Source of the DNA: Rhododendron vialii
Lineage: Eukaryota > Streptophyta > Magnoliopsida > Ericales > Ericaceae
DNA length: 64,000 bases
Direction: 5' to 3'
Assembly: GCF_030253575.1 (NCBI RefSeq)
Contig: NC_080562.1
Coordinates: forward strand, 30,521,852 to 30,585,851
Part shown: piece by piece, positions 48,900 to 60,655 of the stretch
How the letters are laid out: each line of letters starts with the position of its first letter
Position numbering within the stretch: position 1 is the first letter of the stretch
Position numbers and translations under genes: made by a program
The notes under the pieces: model-generated
Told to the model about the DNA's origin: nothing
The model's database searches: none
What the model saw: only the letters and a program-made list of their open reading frames with translations

Positions 48900-48900
48900 A
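48050..48900 (-). other. 5' flank / probable 5' UTR of the kinase gene
   Basis: A CT-rich run (GA on the gene strand) at 48863-48899 is the kind of microsatellite often found in plant 5' leaders. Open frames across here have no domain. Confidence 0.4.
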
Positions 48901-49360
48901 CTGAAAAGTAGGAGTAGTAGTTGCAGCTGATTAGTGGAAAATGATAGTAGTATAATGAGGTTGATTTCACCGATCATAAATAAACTTCTCATCAACAAGA
49001 GTAAAAAATTAGTAGTAATACAGCCGCTGATCATTTTTTGTTTGATTTGAATATACTATAATTTTTTTCTGATGGAGTTGTTCGAGTTAGTGGAATTGAC
49101 TACGAATTCCTAATGGACCAAATTAATTACTCCTACTGGTATCTGGTAATAGGTTGGAGTTCATAGCTCAAGTGATCAACTATAGTATGTTTTTTTATAC
49201 TCCTGTCTGTTTTGGTAATCGATGTCCGGATCAACTTACACGTATCTTAATTAAATTCAGAATCACAAAATTAATGACCAAATAATTTTCTAAAAGTCAC
49301 AAGGGTTTTGCTGGCGAACGGAGTTGAACTTGGTGAGTCAAGCCACTTTGGGGTAACTTT
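48901..49360. other. Intergenic DNA
   Basis: AT-rich. No feature recognised. Confidence 0.45.
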
Positions 49361-49365
49361 TGGGA

Positions 49366-49694
49366 AGTCTTTTTGGCATCGTCTTTTTGTTATTTTCTCT
49401 TAATGTTGACTAGCTTCTGGTATAATTCTTACGTCACATCGTTCAATTAGACGAGAAATCGAAAAAGTATAAAAATGAAGCCCAAAGTTGAAAAAAAAAA
49501 AGTCACTAAAGACAACCATAAATACAATCTTCGAGTCTTTTGGCCATTTGTAAGGAATTTTTTTCAAACTTTTGACTTTATTTTTATACTTTTTCGATTC
49601 TTCTTATCAAACCGAATGATATACGTAAAAACAATACCTAACTATAATAAAAATTAAGAGAAAAACAACCACAAAGACAATGCCAAAAGTCAGT
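49366..49694. mobile_element. Inverted-repeat MITE
   Basis: Left-arm blocks GGCATCGTCTTTTTGTTATT, TTTTCTCTTAAT and GAAATCGAAAAAGTATAAAA are mirrored on the right (TATACTTTTTCGATTC, ATTAAGAGAAAAAC, CAAAGACAATGCC). The element is about 330 bp. No TSD could be fixed. Confidence 0.6.
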
Positions 49695-49699
49695 GAATA

Positions 49700-52480
49700 G
49701 TTAGGCCAAAGGAAGCGTAAGCAATCAACCATGTTAATTAAGTTGGTCCGGATCGTCATGCCTAGTAAAAGGATCTCATCCTGAGCTTAGAATGTGATTT
49801 AATTTTGCTCATTTTATTCGACTCATCCACTAGGTAATGCTTGCAAAAAATGTTTAAGTTCATCAAAATCGCGCCAATATAAATGAAACACGTTTATTTT
49901 GAAAAAAAAAATTACTAGTATAATATAGAGAATAAACTTTAGAATATGCATGCGTATTTTGTTCACAGGATTTGATGTTCAATCAATCTAATTTTTTATA
50001 TTCATAACTTACTTAACGATAATAAAAAAGAAACAAAACTCACAGCAGGGTTCCTGCCTTCCTGGTATAAAAATTCCAATTTGGTTTCATAATTACAAGT
50101 AATTATCATGATATTTGAAAGAGAAATATTTTGTCACGTTACTTTGTCAAGATAAGTTTGATAAAATTATAAGGTTATTGTGTGTAATTAATGATGTTTT
50201 CTCAAGAATAATGTTATAAGTATATTTTTTTTAATTCTAAAATTCAGGAAAAAAAAAAAAAAAAGGTTGTTCACAAATTAATCAGGTGTTGCACGTACTT
50301 GGAGCATCTCCCGACCTCTAAATACCAAAATATCAAAAAATAGCTTGTACTCCATGATCCATCAATAACTCTAAATTTTTTGTCTGATTTTTTACAGTAT
50401 TGTTTAATTTTTCGTTTATCCTTTCGTTGTAATTTTTTTGATTAATCACTCATCTCGACAAATAGTAATCAGAAGAATTTAAAAAATATTGACCAAAATT
50501 GAAAAAAAACTTATAAGTCGACACTGAAGGCAAAAAATAACAGCTATTTACTAGTTTTTTGCCTTTTGTGAATTTATTTTTTGCTTTTGGTCATAAATTT
50601 ATACTTTTAGACTCCTCTTGTCAAGAAAACTAATAAATTCAGAAAAATATAACGTAAATCTAACAAAAAATTTTAAAAAAAGGACGAACCAAAATACTAA
50701 ATCAAAAAATACAAAAAAAAAAAAAAAAAGAATAAATATCACCACACCCTTTAAACTTCACTTTTTAACTTTTAAATTTTAGTACACGACTAAAATAGAA
50801 ACGAAAAAAAAATGAAAAAAAAAACTAAGGTTAATCAGATATTGGAGGCTAAACAATCGGCTCGGACCGTCAATTTTTTTTATTTTGCTCATAATTTTAT
50901 TCCATAGCTGCTGATGTCAAATTAATTTGATATTTTGCATGAATGATGTGTTCAATGTGTCCTACGCAACGAGCTCGAATTGTTAAATATAAGATCAATG
51001 GTGAGTCTATCATCAAGGCCTTCACTCTACAATAAAAAAAAAGGTGTCCAGTTGATAAACCAAATCTTTTTTCTTGTACGAGATATGGATTGAAGCCAGT
51101 AGAACTGTCGACACTGAGATTACAGCAATCTCAGTTAATTTTGTTTAGACTTTTGGATGATCAACTCAATCAATGAAATTAAATGCAACAGATGTATGCA
51201 TGCATGACTCTCGAATTTTGAGTCTACAAGGCACGTTTCTTTGATCTCGTCGTGGTCAATTGGACGGTCCGAATGCGTATCCAGTCCGTCGATGCGGCTC
51301 TTAGCTTATCTGGTTGTACCTTTTTGGCTTTCAAAATTCAAAAGAGAGGCCTGGTGTTCTCTTTTATGGAGAGACGTCGAACCCCCTGTCGTTGTTATTA
51401 ATACACTAATTTTCCTCTGACACCCAACTAATGTACTACACAGTATTGGCGAAAAAATTGGACGGTGGTCCGTACGTATGCAAATTATACCAGTTTACTA
51501 TAATATTTGGACTTGATCGCAAGTTTAATAAACCATGGGACGTGACTTGCAAATTTAAAAACTATCCAGCTAGCCAGCGTTGTCAAATAGACTTGTTGAG
51601 AAAAATTAGACGTGGGCCGATACGTGGGTGTGTATGGTTCCAAGATGCTGGCTTAAATTTCATTAATCTAGCTAGCATTAATTTTACACAAAACATTTCA
51701 GAGTGCAGCCATTGCTTTATTTTTAATCTTGAGGGATAAATGATCACACTCTCTGAGCTACAATACCAGGACATGCACGTACTACACTTACCATGTTTTG
51801 CGCACCAATTATAATTAGCTCTTGTAGCTGTGGCGAAGAAGTACGATGACCGCATGTTGGATGTCTCTTTCAGTTGGTCTCTAAAGTTATGAATGTTGTT
51901 GGAACATCGATCAGGCAAGCCACGAGACATTCTTAGGGAGAAACAAGTGGAAAAAGTTGTTGAAGCGCTAATTAGTCTTGGAGAGTTTGCAAGTGGGTGA
52001 GGGTTGAGTCAAGAAACTAGTCTCAAAAGCGGTATGGGGATACACATGTTGGAGCTATCATTATAGTTCTTTGGTTAGCTTAATGAGTATGTTTGCATCG
52101 GTGATTGATGTGCTTGAAATAATCGAGGAGGATGGTACATACTTGGAACAAAGATTAGAAGTAGCTTCATTGTTGGAGTCAATTCAATCATTTGATCGGA
52201 CGGCTTCGAACATTTGGAGTTTGCCGTGCAGTAATAGTTGACTAGGGATGTTCTTGCCGAACTTTGGGCAATCAGAACTTGGATGTAATAGTTTTATGGG
52301 GGACGGCATCGAACGGTCTACCATGCCGTGCCTCCTAGCTTAGGGATTCCATAGCGCTTTTACTTTGATGCCCTCGAATGACTTGATCAACTTTGTAAAT
52401 GGTTTTGATATTCATTCTGATGCCTTAGCCTTTTTTCATGTCTTATAATTTTTCAATTCTGATTGTTTTTTGTTGTGACA
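49700..52480. other. AT-rich intergenic DNA
   Basis: Many A and T homopolymers, especially 50240-50830. The open frames at 51431-51739 and 51583-51930 overlap on opposite strands without domain cues. No supported gene. Confidence 0.45.
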
Positions 52481-52489
52481 TCATTGTTC

Positions 52490-52790
52490 GTAGCCCCCAC
52501 TTTGGTTAATGGCTCGGCCAATGTGCCAAGCCTTAGCCAAAGTAAGAAAGCCTGAGAAAATTTTCAATGAGTGCCCCCACTTTGGCTTAGGGCTCGGCCA
52601 AAGTAAGAAAGCCTTACAAAAATTTCGATGAGTGCCCCCACTTTGGCTGAGGGCTCAGCCATGGTGCCAATCCTTAGCCAAAGTTAAAGGACCGAAAAAA
52701 GGTTTGTGGGTGCCCCCACTTTGGTTTAAGGTTCGGCCAAAGTGCCGGTCCTTGGCCAAAGTAGAAAGGACTAGCGGATTTTTGAGTTTG
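52490..52790. repeat. Tandem GCCCCCACTTTGGCT repeats
   Basis: Four units start near 52493, 52571, 52632 and 52710 with CCCCCACTTTGG followed by GGCTCGGCCAAAGTGCCAAG-like text. Unit length varies from about 60 to 80 bp. The repeats are rich in TTTGGC/GCCAAA inverted motifs, so they can fold. Related text continues to about 52990. Confidence 0.85.
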
Positions 52791-53079
52791 TGGGTGGTTT
52801 ACTCACCGAAGCGTGAGCGTAACTGAGCTGTGGCCAACCTTAGTATTTTGCCAAGCCGAACCAGAGTGTAAGTCCCAGCCGTAGTGAGGGTCTTAGGTTC
52901 GGCAGACCATATGTCCGGGGTGCTTATATGGGCATCATAATGGCCGAAGCGGTGGCGCGGGCGCCGTTTGTGCGGGTGTGACCGAAGTCATCGTTAATAT
53001 GCTTGGCAAATGCCGAGGTTAACAAGTCCTGCCAGAAACAAACAACAGAACCTAAAACTCAACCACTCCTACTAAAATG

Positions 53080-53285
53080 CTGTCATTATTTTTTTTTTAT
53101 CAGCAAAAAGAGATGTGTAAAACTCGATAAAGGGTGTAGGGAGAAGATAAACCAAGCTAAGCACGAGCACCATGACAGCATGAAGCAAGTGAAAGCCTAG
53201 AAACCTAGCAAAAAGGAAAACATCCAACGAAGTGTTCAAAGCAAAGGAAAAGCAAAAAAAGGTACAAGACAAAACAAATACTACA
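53080..53285 (-). mobile_element. Possible antisense LINE 3' scrap
   Basis: A T run followed by ATCAGCAAAAAGAGATGTGT and A-rich text looks like the reverse of a LINE 3' end. A similar start occurs at 53690 (T run, GACAAGTACAAGTTC). Both are weak calls. Confidence 0.3.
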
Positions 53286-53345
53286 ACCTAAATAAGTTTA
53301 AGTTAAGCCAATGCCAAGACTTGTCTGGGTAAAGGACAAAATCGA

Positions 53346-53610
53346 ACATGCCACATATCTGAAAACATCCAAGCGTGTATCATCTCCAAAGAACTTCCAC
53401 TGAAGCAGATTAAAGGTCCCAGGTATGACTGTTATACCATGGCCTGGCCAATATGAACCATCATATCTCAAAACAAGAGTCATTAATGCAACAATATTCA
53501 TCAAAGTATCCACATATGCAACAGGCATCTCCGGAGTTCCTCCCGCCTGATTAGAAAGCAATGACGCGTGGATCATTATACCCGACCTGCTTTGAAACAG
53601 ACTGCATACG
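53346..53610 (-). pseudogene. Exon-like fragment, unrecognised
   Basis: The minus strand reads without stops through QAGGTPEMPVAYVDTLMNIV, ALMTLVLRYDGSYWPGHGIT and VIPGTFNLLQWKFFGDDTR. Codon use and composition look like real protein, unlike neighbouring frames. A GCAG acceptor-like site lies near 53610 and a possible exit lies near 53350. I do not recognise the family and found no other exon nearby. It could be a relic of a gene, a captured fragment or part of a mobile element. Confidence 0.4.
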
Positions 53611-54012
53611 TTGAGTTTCTAGTTTTCTCAATGTAGATCATATGGTTGAAGCATAGAAATATTTTGGTTGGATTTCAGCCTACCTTTTTTTTTTTGACAA
53701 GTACAAGTTCTTTTATAACAGACCAAACCAAATACAACTCAAGACTAGGATTCAAGGAGGAAAACATATCTCAAAAGAAAAGCACCCTATACAAGCTGAG
53801 AACAAACCTATCGGGTTCTATGCAAAGAGATACTGTACAAAATAAGTAAAGGAAACAAAGAAATCACTACGTATCTGTTTGCTGCAATATATGCCAACTT
53901 GCAAGACCCCAATTGTCACATTGGGTCTTATTCTCCACAGAAGGCTCGATCTTCCTCATCGAGCTGAGATAAGCCCATATTGATCTAATAACAAAAGCTG
54001 AGCTAGCTGCTT
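53611..54012. other. Intergenic DNA
   Basis: Nothing recognised apart from the T-run LINE-like start near 53690. Confidence 0.4.
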
Positions 54013-54021
54013 GATCATTAT

Positions 54022-54418
54022 GGAGGCGGGGGGCTGCTGTCCCCCGGGGACAGCAGCGTGCTGCTGGGCCCAGTTTTTGGGCCCACTCTGGTCTCGCTCC
54101 GATGATCGGAATCGTTCACTTTATAGAACTCGCCGAGTAGAACAACCATCCAAAAAAAAATCAACTTAATTGGATATCGTTAAGTGCCTGATCGGAACTT
54201 TTTTATGTTGAAAAGAATGGACCCGAAACACTGGATGTAACCCATGAACCGAGAGTTATATGGGCCTGATTAGGCGTTTAACGATATCCAATTAAGCTGA
54301 TTTTTTGCATGGTTATTCTACTCGACGAGCTTTACAAAATGAACGATTCCGATTATTGGAGCGAGACCGGAGTGGGCCTAGAATCGAGCACAGCACCCCC
54401 CCCCCCCCCCCCGCTTCC
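54022..54418. mobile_element. 397-bp fold-back MULE-type element with 9-bp TSD
   Basis: Flanked by an exact GATCATTAT repeat (54013-54021, 54419-54427). The ends are GGAGGCGGGGGGCTGCTG and, reverse-complemented, GGAAGCGGGGGG. Arms of about 180 bp pair across the centre (TTGGATATCGTTAAGTG against AACGATATCCAATTAAG). A 17-base C run lies in the right end. The terminus resembles that of the 14.2-kb fold-back element. Confidence 0.85.
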
Positions 54419-54657
54419 GATCATTATTAGACATAAAATTCTGTTGAAAGGTTCCTTTCCATCCATATAAAGTAAACTTGAATCTCAGTAACTACACAAC
54501 TTTCAACAACCCCATGAGTCAGAAAGTATGAGCCCCATTGAAAACAGCATCGATAGCCGATGGAGTTTCTTCTTGTGGTCATATTATTATCATCCTTATG
54601 TTTTCTACTAATGTTTATTTTGTGCATTTGGCTTTTGACCGCAATGAAGTGGGTGAT

Positions 54658-55000
54658 AAATATGATTTGATCGATGCTGCAAAACTCAAACACCTTTTTT
54701 TATCGAGAACTCAAGCATGTTGATTTAGAGGGACTGGGGAAGGTGTTGCGCAACCCCGTGCTGCGCAGCGCGCTGTGCACGGCAAATTGCCGCCGCCCTC
54801 ACTACAAGAAGTAATGGTTTTAGGGACCAAATATGATTTGATCGATGCTGCAAAACTCAAACCCCTTTTTTTATCGAGAACTCAAGCATGTTGATTTAGA
54901 GGGACTGGGGAAGGTGTTGCGTAGCCCCATGCTGCGTAGCGTGTTGTGCACGGCAAATCGCCGCCGCCCTCACTACTACAACAAGTAATGGTTTTAGGGA
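54658..55000. repeat. Tandem duplication, period 171 bp, with a CACTA end in each copy
   Basis: AAATATGATTTGATCGATGC starts at 54658 and again at 54829. Each unit ends with a CACTA-type terminus plus AGTAATGGTTTTAGGGACC: CACTACAAGAAG at 54800 and CACTACTACAACAAG at 54971. The copies differ at several C/T positions (GCGCAACCCCGTGCTGCGC against GCGTAGCCCCATGCTGCGT), a pattern that fits deamination of methylated CG. Confidence 0.85.
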
Positions 55001-55421
55001 CCAAATATTTTGGCTGCAAAAGCTAAAATTTTAGTTGCCAAAGACATTTCGGGACAACATTCCATTGTCACGAGGTTTGTGCTTAAAAAGTGGTCCAGGA
55101 AAGTCCAAAACCCAGTTTAGGGGACCATATAATAGTTTTGTTGCTAAAAGGGATGAATTAGCAACCAAATCCACAAAAAGTCCACAATAGTTTCATTTTC
55201 TTGGACAAAAAAACTGGTCCCAAAAGGCCATCTAAATTTTGTCCTTAATAAACATTTTGTTGCTAAAAGCTTATGTCAACTACCGATAAATATGGTCTCC
55301 AAATGCCTTTTGCTTTTAGGAACCAAATTACTAGAATTCAATAACCTCATAATTTTGTCACAAAAAAATGCATTTGGTTGCTAAAACATTATTTTTCTTC
55401 TACAATTACCCATCCTAATTG
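54971..55421. mobile_element. Degenerate CACTA-like element
   Basis: Starts CACTACTACAACAAGTAATG. The body is full of TTGGTTGCTAAAA/TTTTAGCAACCAAA-type inverted motifs. The right end (ATTATTTTTCTTCTAC) is a decayed version of the expected TTCTTGTAGTG. No transposase is present. Confidence 0.55.
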
Positions 55422-55429
55422 CCATGAGC

Positions 55430-57440
55430 ACAATCTGTCCAATCATTCATTTTCAACAGAAATGATAATAGAGTAAGATCATGGAATTAGAGTAAGCCTT
55501 TTGGCTCAGAAAATGAACAATCTTTCATTCTTATTTCAGTGGCTAGACTAACATCTCTTTACACTTCCACATCTGTCGCAAAGTGTATATACTGTACAAA
55601 CTAAGAAACACAATCCAAGATCCACTCCAACCTCACTTTAATAGCAGGAAAAAAAGAAGAAGAGGAGTTTGAAAGCCAAGAGACATTCATTTCGTAACAA
55701 GGAGTTGAGAAGATCTCGAACAGACTCGTATCCAACTCGCAAGGCTTCAAGCACACGTTCGAAACCACAACGTGGCAAGGAATTCTAAGCACGCCTTTTT
55801 GTTTTCTGATTCTTGCTGTTCTGGTGATTCTATGGGATCGTTACAGGGGCTCGAGCTAAGGTTTCCTCCTGCAAGATGGTCATAACATGTTCAAGCTCAC
55901 TGGAATAGATTGGGGTATACAAAAACTCACAATAATCTCCCAGTAATAAGAAAAATAGGACCAAATAAAACAGAGTTCTTCTACAAGATTAAAATGTTAT
56001 CAGCTGCAAAAATAAGTACGAGGTACAACTTTTTCCAAGTTTGGCGATAAAGGTGCAAGCCTCATGAGAAGTCCAGTTAGTCAATGCAAATATTAGCCAA
56101 ATGAACCAAACACAACCAAGTGACCTGACTAGCCTGACTCTAAAACTCTTGGCCGTTGATCAAACTGAACTGCACAACTCTCACTTGAGTTTAAGATAAC
56201 AACTATATCAACTTGAAATCAAGAAATTCAATGGTGCATATGAATGACATGACTGTTTTGGTTCTGAAGTTGGCCTCTTTTACAAGAGATTAATCCACAG
56301 CCAAGCCAGCCAAGAAAAGAATTTCAGATTGACTCATTGTGCATGTTTCCAAGCATTCTAAGTTGACAAGTATTTCTGAGCTATGTTACATGGACAAGTG
56401 TAGAAATGCCATATTGGTTTTGAATTGTTGTGTCCAGTACACATTCCACACCCACATCGGTATTGTGTTGTCTCAACAATGGTGCTTCACCCAAAATGGT
56501 GGAACCACGTAACATAGGTTGTGAGATGCAACATGACTTTAGTGAGGACCAAACATTAGAACCATCAACTAAATAATGTAGACACCTATATTGTTGATAG
56601 CTCGCGTCAAAGTGTAGAGATCTTATAAACAGATTTCATCAGGAGACCCCTGGTTGTTAATTTGTCTTCGCTGGCAATCTTATGTGCAGAACTGTAAGTG
56701 TTTTTTTGCGAATCAGGCTGTTTCACCCTATTATTTCTGAAAAAATCCTTACCGATATCATATCGAGTTGATTTTTTACAGAAACTCTTAAAAAATTATT
56801 TCAAAAATAATGAATGGTTCGGATCATATTGGTGGGACCCGAGGTGGGCTCCATAAAAGTATATGTACAAGATTTGTGTAAAAATGTATGTGTCCTTAGA
56901 TTTATATTGTAACTGAATTGTTGTTCTACTCTTCCCAACATTTTCTCGTGTGGTGTACCCGTATCCCAGTTGAATTCCTGCTACACACTCTTCGCCCCTC
57001 CCTCTTCGGATAAATCTTAATCGCTTTCCTTGTTGTTCATTTATATACGTTTATTCACTGTCTTCAAATTACAACAATGACTATTATACATAGCTTCAAA
57101 TAAAAAATAAAGGTCCAGATTTACCGTCGCAAAGGATTTGTCTAGAGCTAGCTATATATGTATGTATTACTTGTAAAACTTGAATTTGATTCGACGATTT
57201 TTCTACTTGACTCTTCAACCAGTTTTTGGCATATTTTGAAAGTCAACAATATATATTCTTGATACATGACCAAAAGAGATCATGATTCATCACCCCCCAG
57301 TGCAAGGCATCCACCACATGCACTTACCTTTTCGTATTTTATGGATCAAGACTCCCAAAGACAACAGTTTTCTTTAGGAATGGGACCCTAAGGGAATCTG
57401 CAGGGTTGGAAAGTGAAACAAGAGGTCGTCAAGACAACCC
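55430..57440. other. Intergenic DNA, possible minor exon
   Basis: On the minus strand, 55750-55875 has an AG acceptor-like site followed by an open stretch (GNLSSSPCNDPIESPEQQ). It lacks any partner exon and is not called. At 56750-56870, text shared with the 1.5-kb MULE MITE (GTGGGACCCGAGGTGGGCTC) suggests a solo arm. No gene. Confidence 0.4.

Positions 57441-57442
<2 letters not shown>

Positions 57443-57506
<64 letters not shown>
57443..57506. repeat. (GA)n microsatellite
   Basis: About 31 uninterrupted GA units, the longest dinucleotide run in the window. Confidence 0.95.
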
Positions 57507-57509
<3 letters not shown>

Positions 57510-57871
57510 AAACCAAAGCCAAGTAGCCAACCACAAGACTAGAAGAGAGTAAAGGGAACTGCTGTTTGTTCAACTTGCAGGATGGATACATGAGCTTTTG
57601 GTCCAAAGTCTAAATCGATGTGCTTTGATCTTTCGTTTCACCGGTGCCATTAATATAGCGGTGGTCAGAGTGGAATCTACGAAAAATTGTGCTGTAGTAG
57701 TATTTGCAAATGGACAAAAAAATCAGGCTATCCGTGTCATGCAGGTGTAATGCAAAGACATTGTGTCGTGGTTCAGGACCACAACGTCAACTTTGGCCAT
57801 CGAGGACTTAGATTGCTCCCGGAGTACCACGTGGTATTGTTTATGTGGTATTCCAAACTATTTACGTAGCG

Positions 57872-58003
57872 ACCAATTTTGCGTTATCATTCACTCTTAA
57901 AGACATGGATTGACTCACATTGTATGGTAGTGATATTGACCAATTTTGCGTTATCATTCACTCTTAAAGACATGGATTGACTCACATTGTATGATAGTGA
58001 TAT
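57872..58003. repeat. Tandem duplication, period 66 bp
   Basis: GACCAATTTTGCGTTATCAT begins at 57872 and 57938. The copies differ by a single G/A change (GTATGGTAG and GTATGATAG), so the duplication is recent. Confidence 0.9.
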
Positions 58004-58889
58004 TTTATTTACGGAAAGTACCACATGACAATTCTAGCGGGTGCTTGGGAGTATCTGACTTGTGATTCATATTATAGAAACTAGTTTAGTTCTAGATTTT
58101 ACAATTTCCAGGAGGTCCAAACACGTAGAGTTTCAACTTTCAAGTCTCACCTTTTCACAGAATTACGGGGTATTTCCCGAACCAATCTACAAGTTGTAGA
58201 CTACAGGCTTTTTGTTTTATTCTTATTCGAATCTTTTTCTCGTTTGTTAGTTTTGCGTCAAATTTTTATGTACCATTGGTTCGTCTCGATGAGAGGAGTC
58301 AGAAAAATAAAAAATAAAAACAATTTTTACACAAGTATTTTTTGAAATATCCAAGAAAAGAAACACAAGTCATTTTGGGGATTTTTCTTGGATATCAAAT
58401 ACACAGTTGATATTTTGTAAATATCAATTCGCGTTCTCGGATTACTATTGCAATTTTGCAAGTATCAACACATTTTCCACTCATTATCCCTAGATTCCCC
58501 ACCATAAGGACCCGTTTGCGAGAACGATATGTTGTATGCTCGAATTAATCATTCGTCCCCAGTTTGGTCCGGTATCAAAGCATATATTAATCCAAAGCGG
58601 TTCGTCTGCTATCAAAGTCTGAGACTTAAGAGTCGATCTCTCCTAAGACCTCAAATTCAAAACTTTTCATGTGCAATCATTTCCTTTGGACCCAATCTAT
58701 GCGAAGTTTTGCTCAAATTTTAATAGAGATCCCACCAGCAGAGATGAGAGTGATCCCCAAAAACAATCGAAGAGCATGTAAACTAGTACGTACACTTAAG
58801 TTGTAAGAAAAACAAATCAAGCACATAAGTACATATCTCTCCTTCTATACAATACCCATTTTGTGTCTCCTATCATATTCTCTAGATGC
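58004..58889. other. Intergenic DNA
   Basis: An imperfect hairpin (ATATCCAAGAAAAGAAA with TTTTTCTTGGATAT, 58350-58400) is present. No gene. Confidence 0.45.
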
Positions 58890-59248
58890 TAGAGGTGTGC
58901 ACGGGGCGGGGCGGGGCGGCTTTGACCCGACCCGATCCGACCATGTCAGGTAAGAATATTTAGGCCCGCAAATTAAACCGCACAGGTGGTAAGAACCGTC
59001 CGCAAACCCAATTCTTTACTTCAGGTCCGGTTGGGTTGCACCAAAAACTAAATTGAGCTTTATGGATTGGTCGGGTCGGGTCCGACCCAATGGGTAAGGA
59101 ACGCACTAACCCGAACCCCAAATCGAAATTTGATTTCTAACAAAAAGTAAACCCGCACCCGTCCGAACCACATGCTCGACCTTGCCCGAGACCCTTTGGG
59201 TCCAGTTGGGTCGGGTCCGCAGCCCCGCGGATTTTTTGCACACCCCTA
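58890..59248. mobile_element. Small hAT-like element
   Basis: The termini TAGAGGTGTGCACGGGGCGG and, reverse-complemented, TAGGGGTGTGCAAAAAATCC are typical of non-autonomous plant hAT elements. The interior is rich in GGGTCGGGTCCGACCC. Flanking 8-mers CTAGATGC and TCAAATGC share five of eight bases, a worn TSD. Confidence 0.75.
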
Positions 59249-59841
59249 TCAAATGCTATAATTTTCTCTCTCCTTCGTGTCTCTCTCCTTCGTGGATCTA
59301 GGGTGGCTATGGTGCTGCCTGCATCGCAGCGCTACAGAGAGTTCAATAATTGATAGCTTGAATTTTAATTCAAACAATAGACGATATAGATCTGTAGGAG
59401 TTCGGATCAAATCTGAGCCATCCATGCTAAAATAAATGACCGAATCGGCTGCCCTAACACATTATAGTGAAATAGATGGCCGAATCAGCTGCCGTACAAC
59501 ACTGCGGTGGCGGGCTGCACCACAGCATCTCCCAAGTCCCAAGCCGTCCTTCTTTGACAATTTCCTTTGCATAACAAATCGATCCCCTGCGTTGAAGGGA
59601 ATACTAAAACCCATCAGGCCATCCATCACCTTTCCCGCAATTTCCCCGTGAGTGTAATTATTCTTCCTCCCATATATCCATCTAGAAATACGTACGGATT
59701 ATCTCTCCTTCTGTGCACTAAACAAAAGTCCAAGTCCACACCCCAAGAAAGAGATAAACGAACGTACAGAAATAGAAAGAAGGGATAAAAGGAGATTCTC
59801 GAGAGAGAGAACCAAACCACAACTGCAAGCATTGAGCATCC
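59249..59841 (+). promoter_or_regulatory. Upstream region of the small membrane-protein gene
   Basis: Contains CT-rich stretches and a TATATA-like CCCATATATCC near 59670, about 170 bp before the ATG. No other element was recognised. Confidence 0.3.
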
Positions 59842-60387
59842 ATGGCAGCAAACACCACAGAACAACAACAACAACAACGTTCAACATCACTCACCAAATC
59901 AACGTCAGCATGTTCTCTGTTCATAACAAGGCTCATGATCCAAAGATGAACATGGGTGTTCCTATCCATTCTAGTCTACGCAATCCTCCTCTCATCCTCG
60001 TGGAACATCCTCAGATCCGTACTCTCTTGGTACGAATCCACCATTAACCCGTCTTCTTCGACTTCAGGGTGGTGGCCGGCGCCGGCCCTGTACGTGGCGG
60101 CGGAGCTGGGGGCGGTGTTGGGGCTGCTGTCGATGGCGGCCGCCGTCGCCGTGGCTGTGCCGGCCGCCGTGGTGACGTGGATCACCGTGATGGTGCTGCT
60201 CACCTTCTGCGGGAAGCCGCGGAGGGCGGTGGAGGCGGAGGGGAGGAAATTGACGGCTGAGATTAGTGGGTTTGTGGGGAAGATCTTGATCAAGGAAGGG
60301 AATGTTGTTGCTGTTGTTTGTGCCGTTTTTGGGTACTTTGCTCTTGTAAGGAGGAGCAGAGGAGAGGTTGGGGATTCTTATTATTAG
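59842..60387 (+). pseudogene. Small multi-pass membrane protein gene with one in-frame TGA
   Basis: An ATG at 59842 in good context (ATCCATGGCAGC) opens a Gln/Ser-rich start. The frame runs to TAA at 60387 (182 codons) except for TGA at 59947-59949 (codon 36). The stop falls between LFITRLMIQR and TWVFLSILVYAILLSSSW, right at the first membrane segment. Hydrophobic segments lie at about residues 38-54, 80-128 and 155-172. GKPRRAVEAEGRKLTAEISG is the polar loop between the last two. Codons after the stop stay coherent and GC-rich, so decay is very recent, or the TGA is an allele or error. The frame after the stop has no early ATG. It resembles a plant-only family of about 180 aa with unknown function. 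A one-step CGA-to-TGA change would explain the break. Confidence 0.7.
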
Positions 60388-60655
60388 GTTGTCAAAATTT
60401 GTTGGTACTTTTGTAAATACAGGTTAGTTACGACTCCTATTGCGGAATTTACTTCGATCTGCATCTCCCTAGTATGTGAAGAGAGTTTGAGAATCGTGTC
60501 TAATATAAGACATAGGCAAGTTTTTCTTTTGATGTAATCTGTTTATCTTCTTTTATTTTTTTATTTTTTTGGAAAGCGGAATTGAATCTGTTTGTCTTTC
60601 GCTTGGTGGAGATTGTATCATAATTTGTAGTCTGTTTTCGGATGGAAAAAAAAGG
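60388..60655. other. Probable 3' flank of the membrane-protein gene
   Basis: AT-rich. No further feature is identified. Confidence 0.4.

Noticed and set aside
55750..55875. Terminal exon on the minus strand
   Set aside because: Only a weak acceptor and a short open stretch; no partner exon or family.
57388..57606. Leu/Ser repeat protein on the minus strand
   Set aside because: Translation of the (GA)n microsatellite.
59956..60387. A shorter membrane protein starting at GTG 59956
   Set aside because: Plant nuclear genes rarely start at GTG. The true start is the ATG at 59842, interrupted by TGA.
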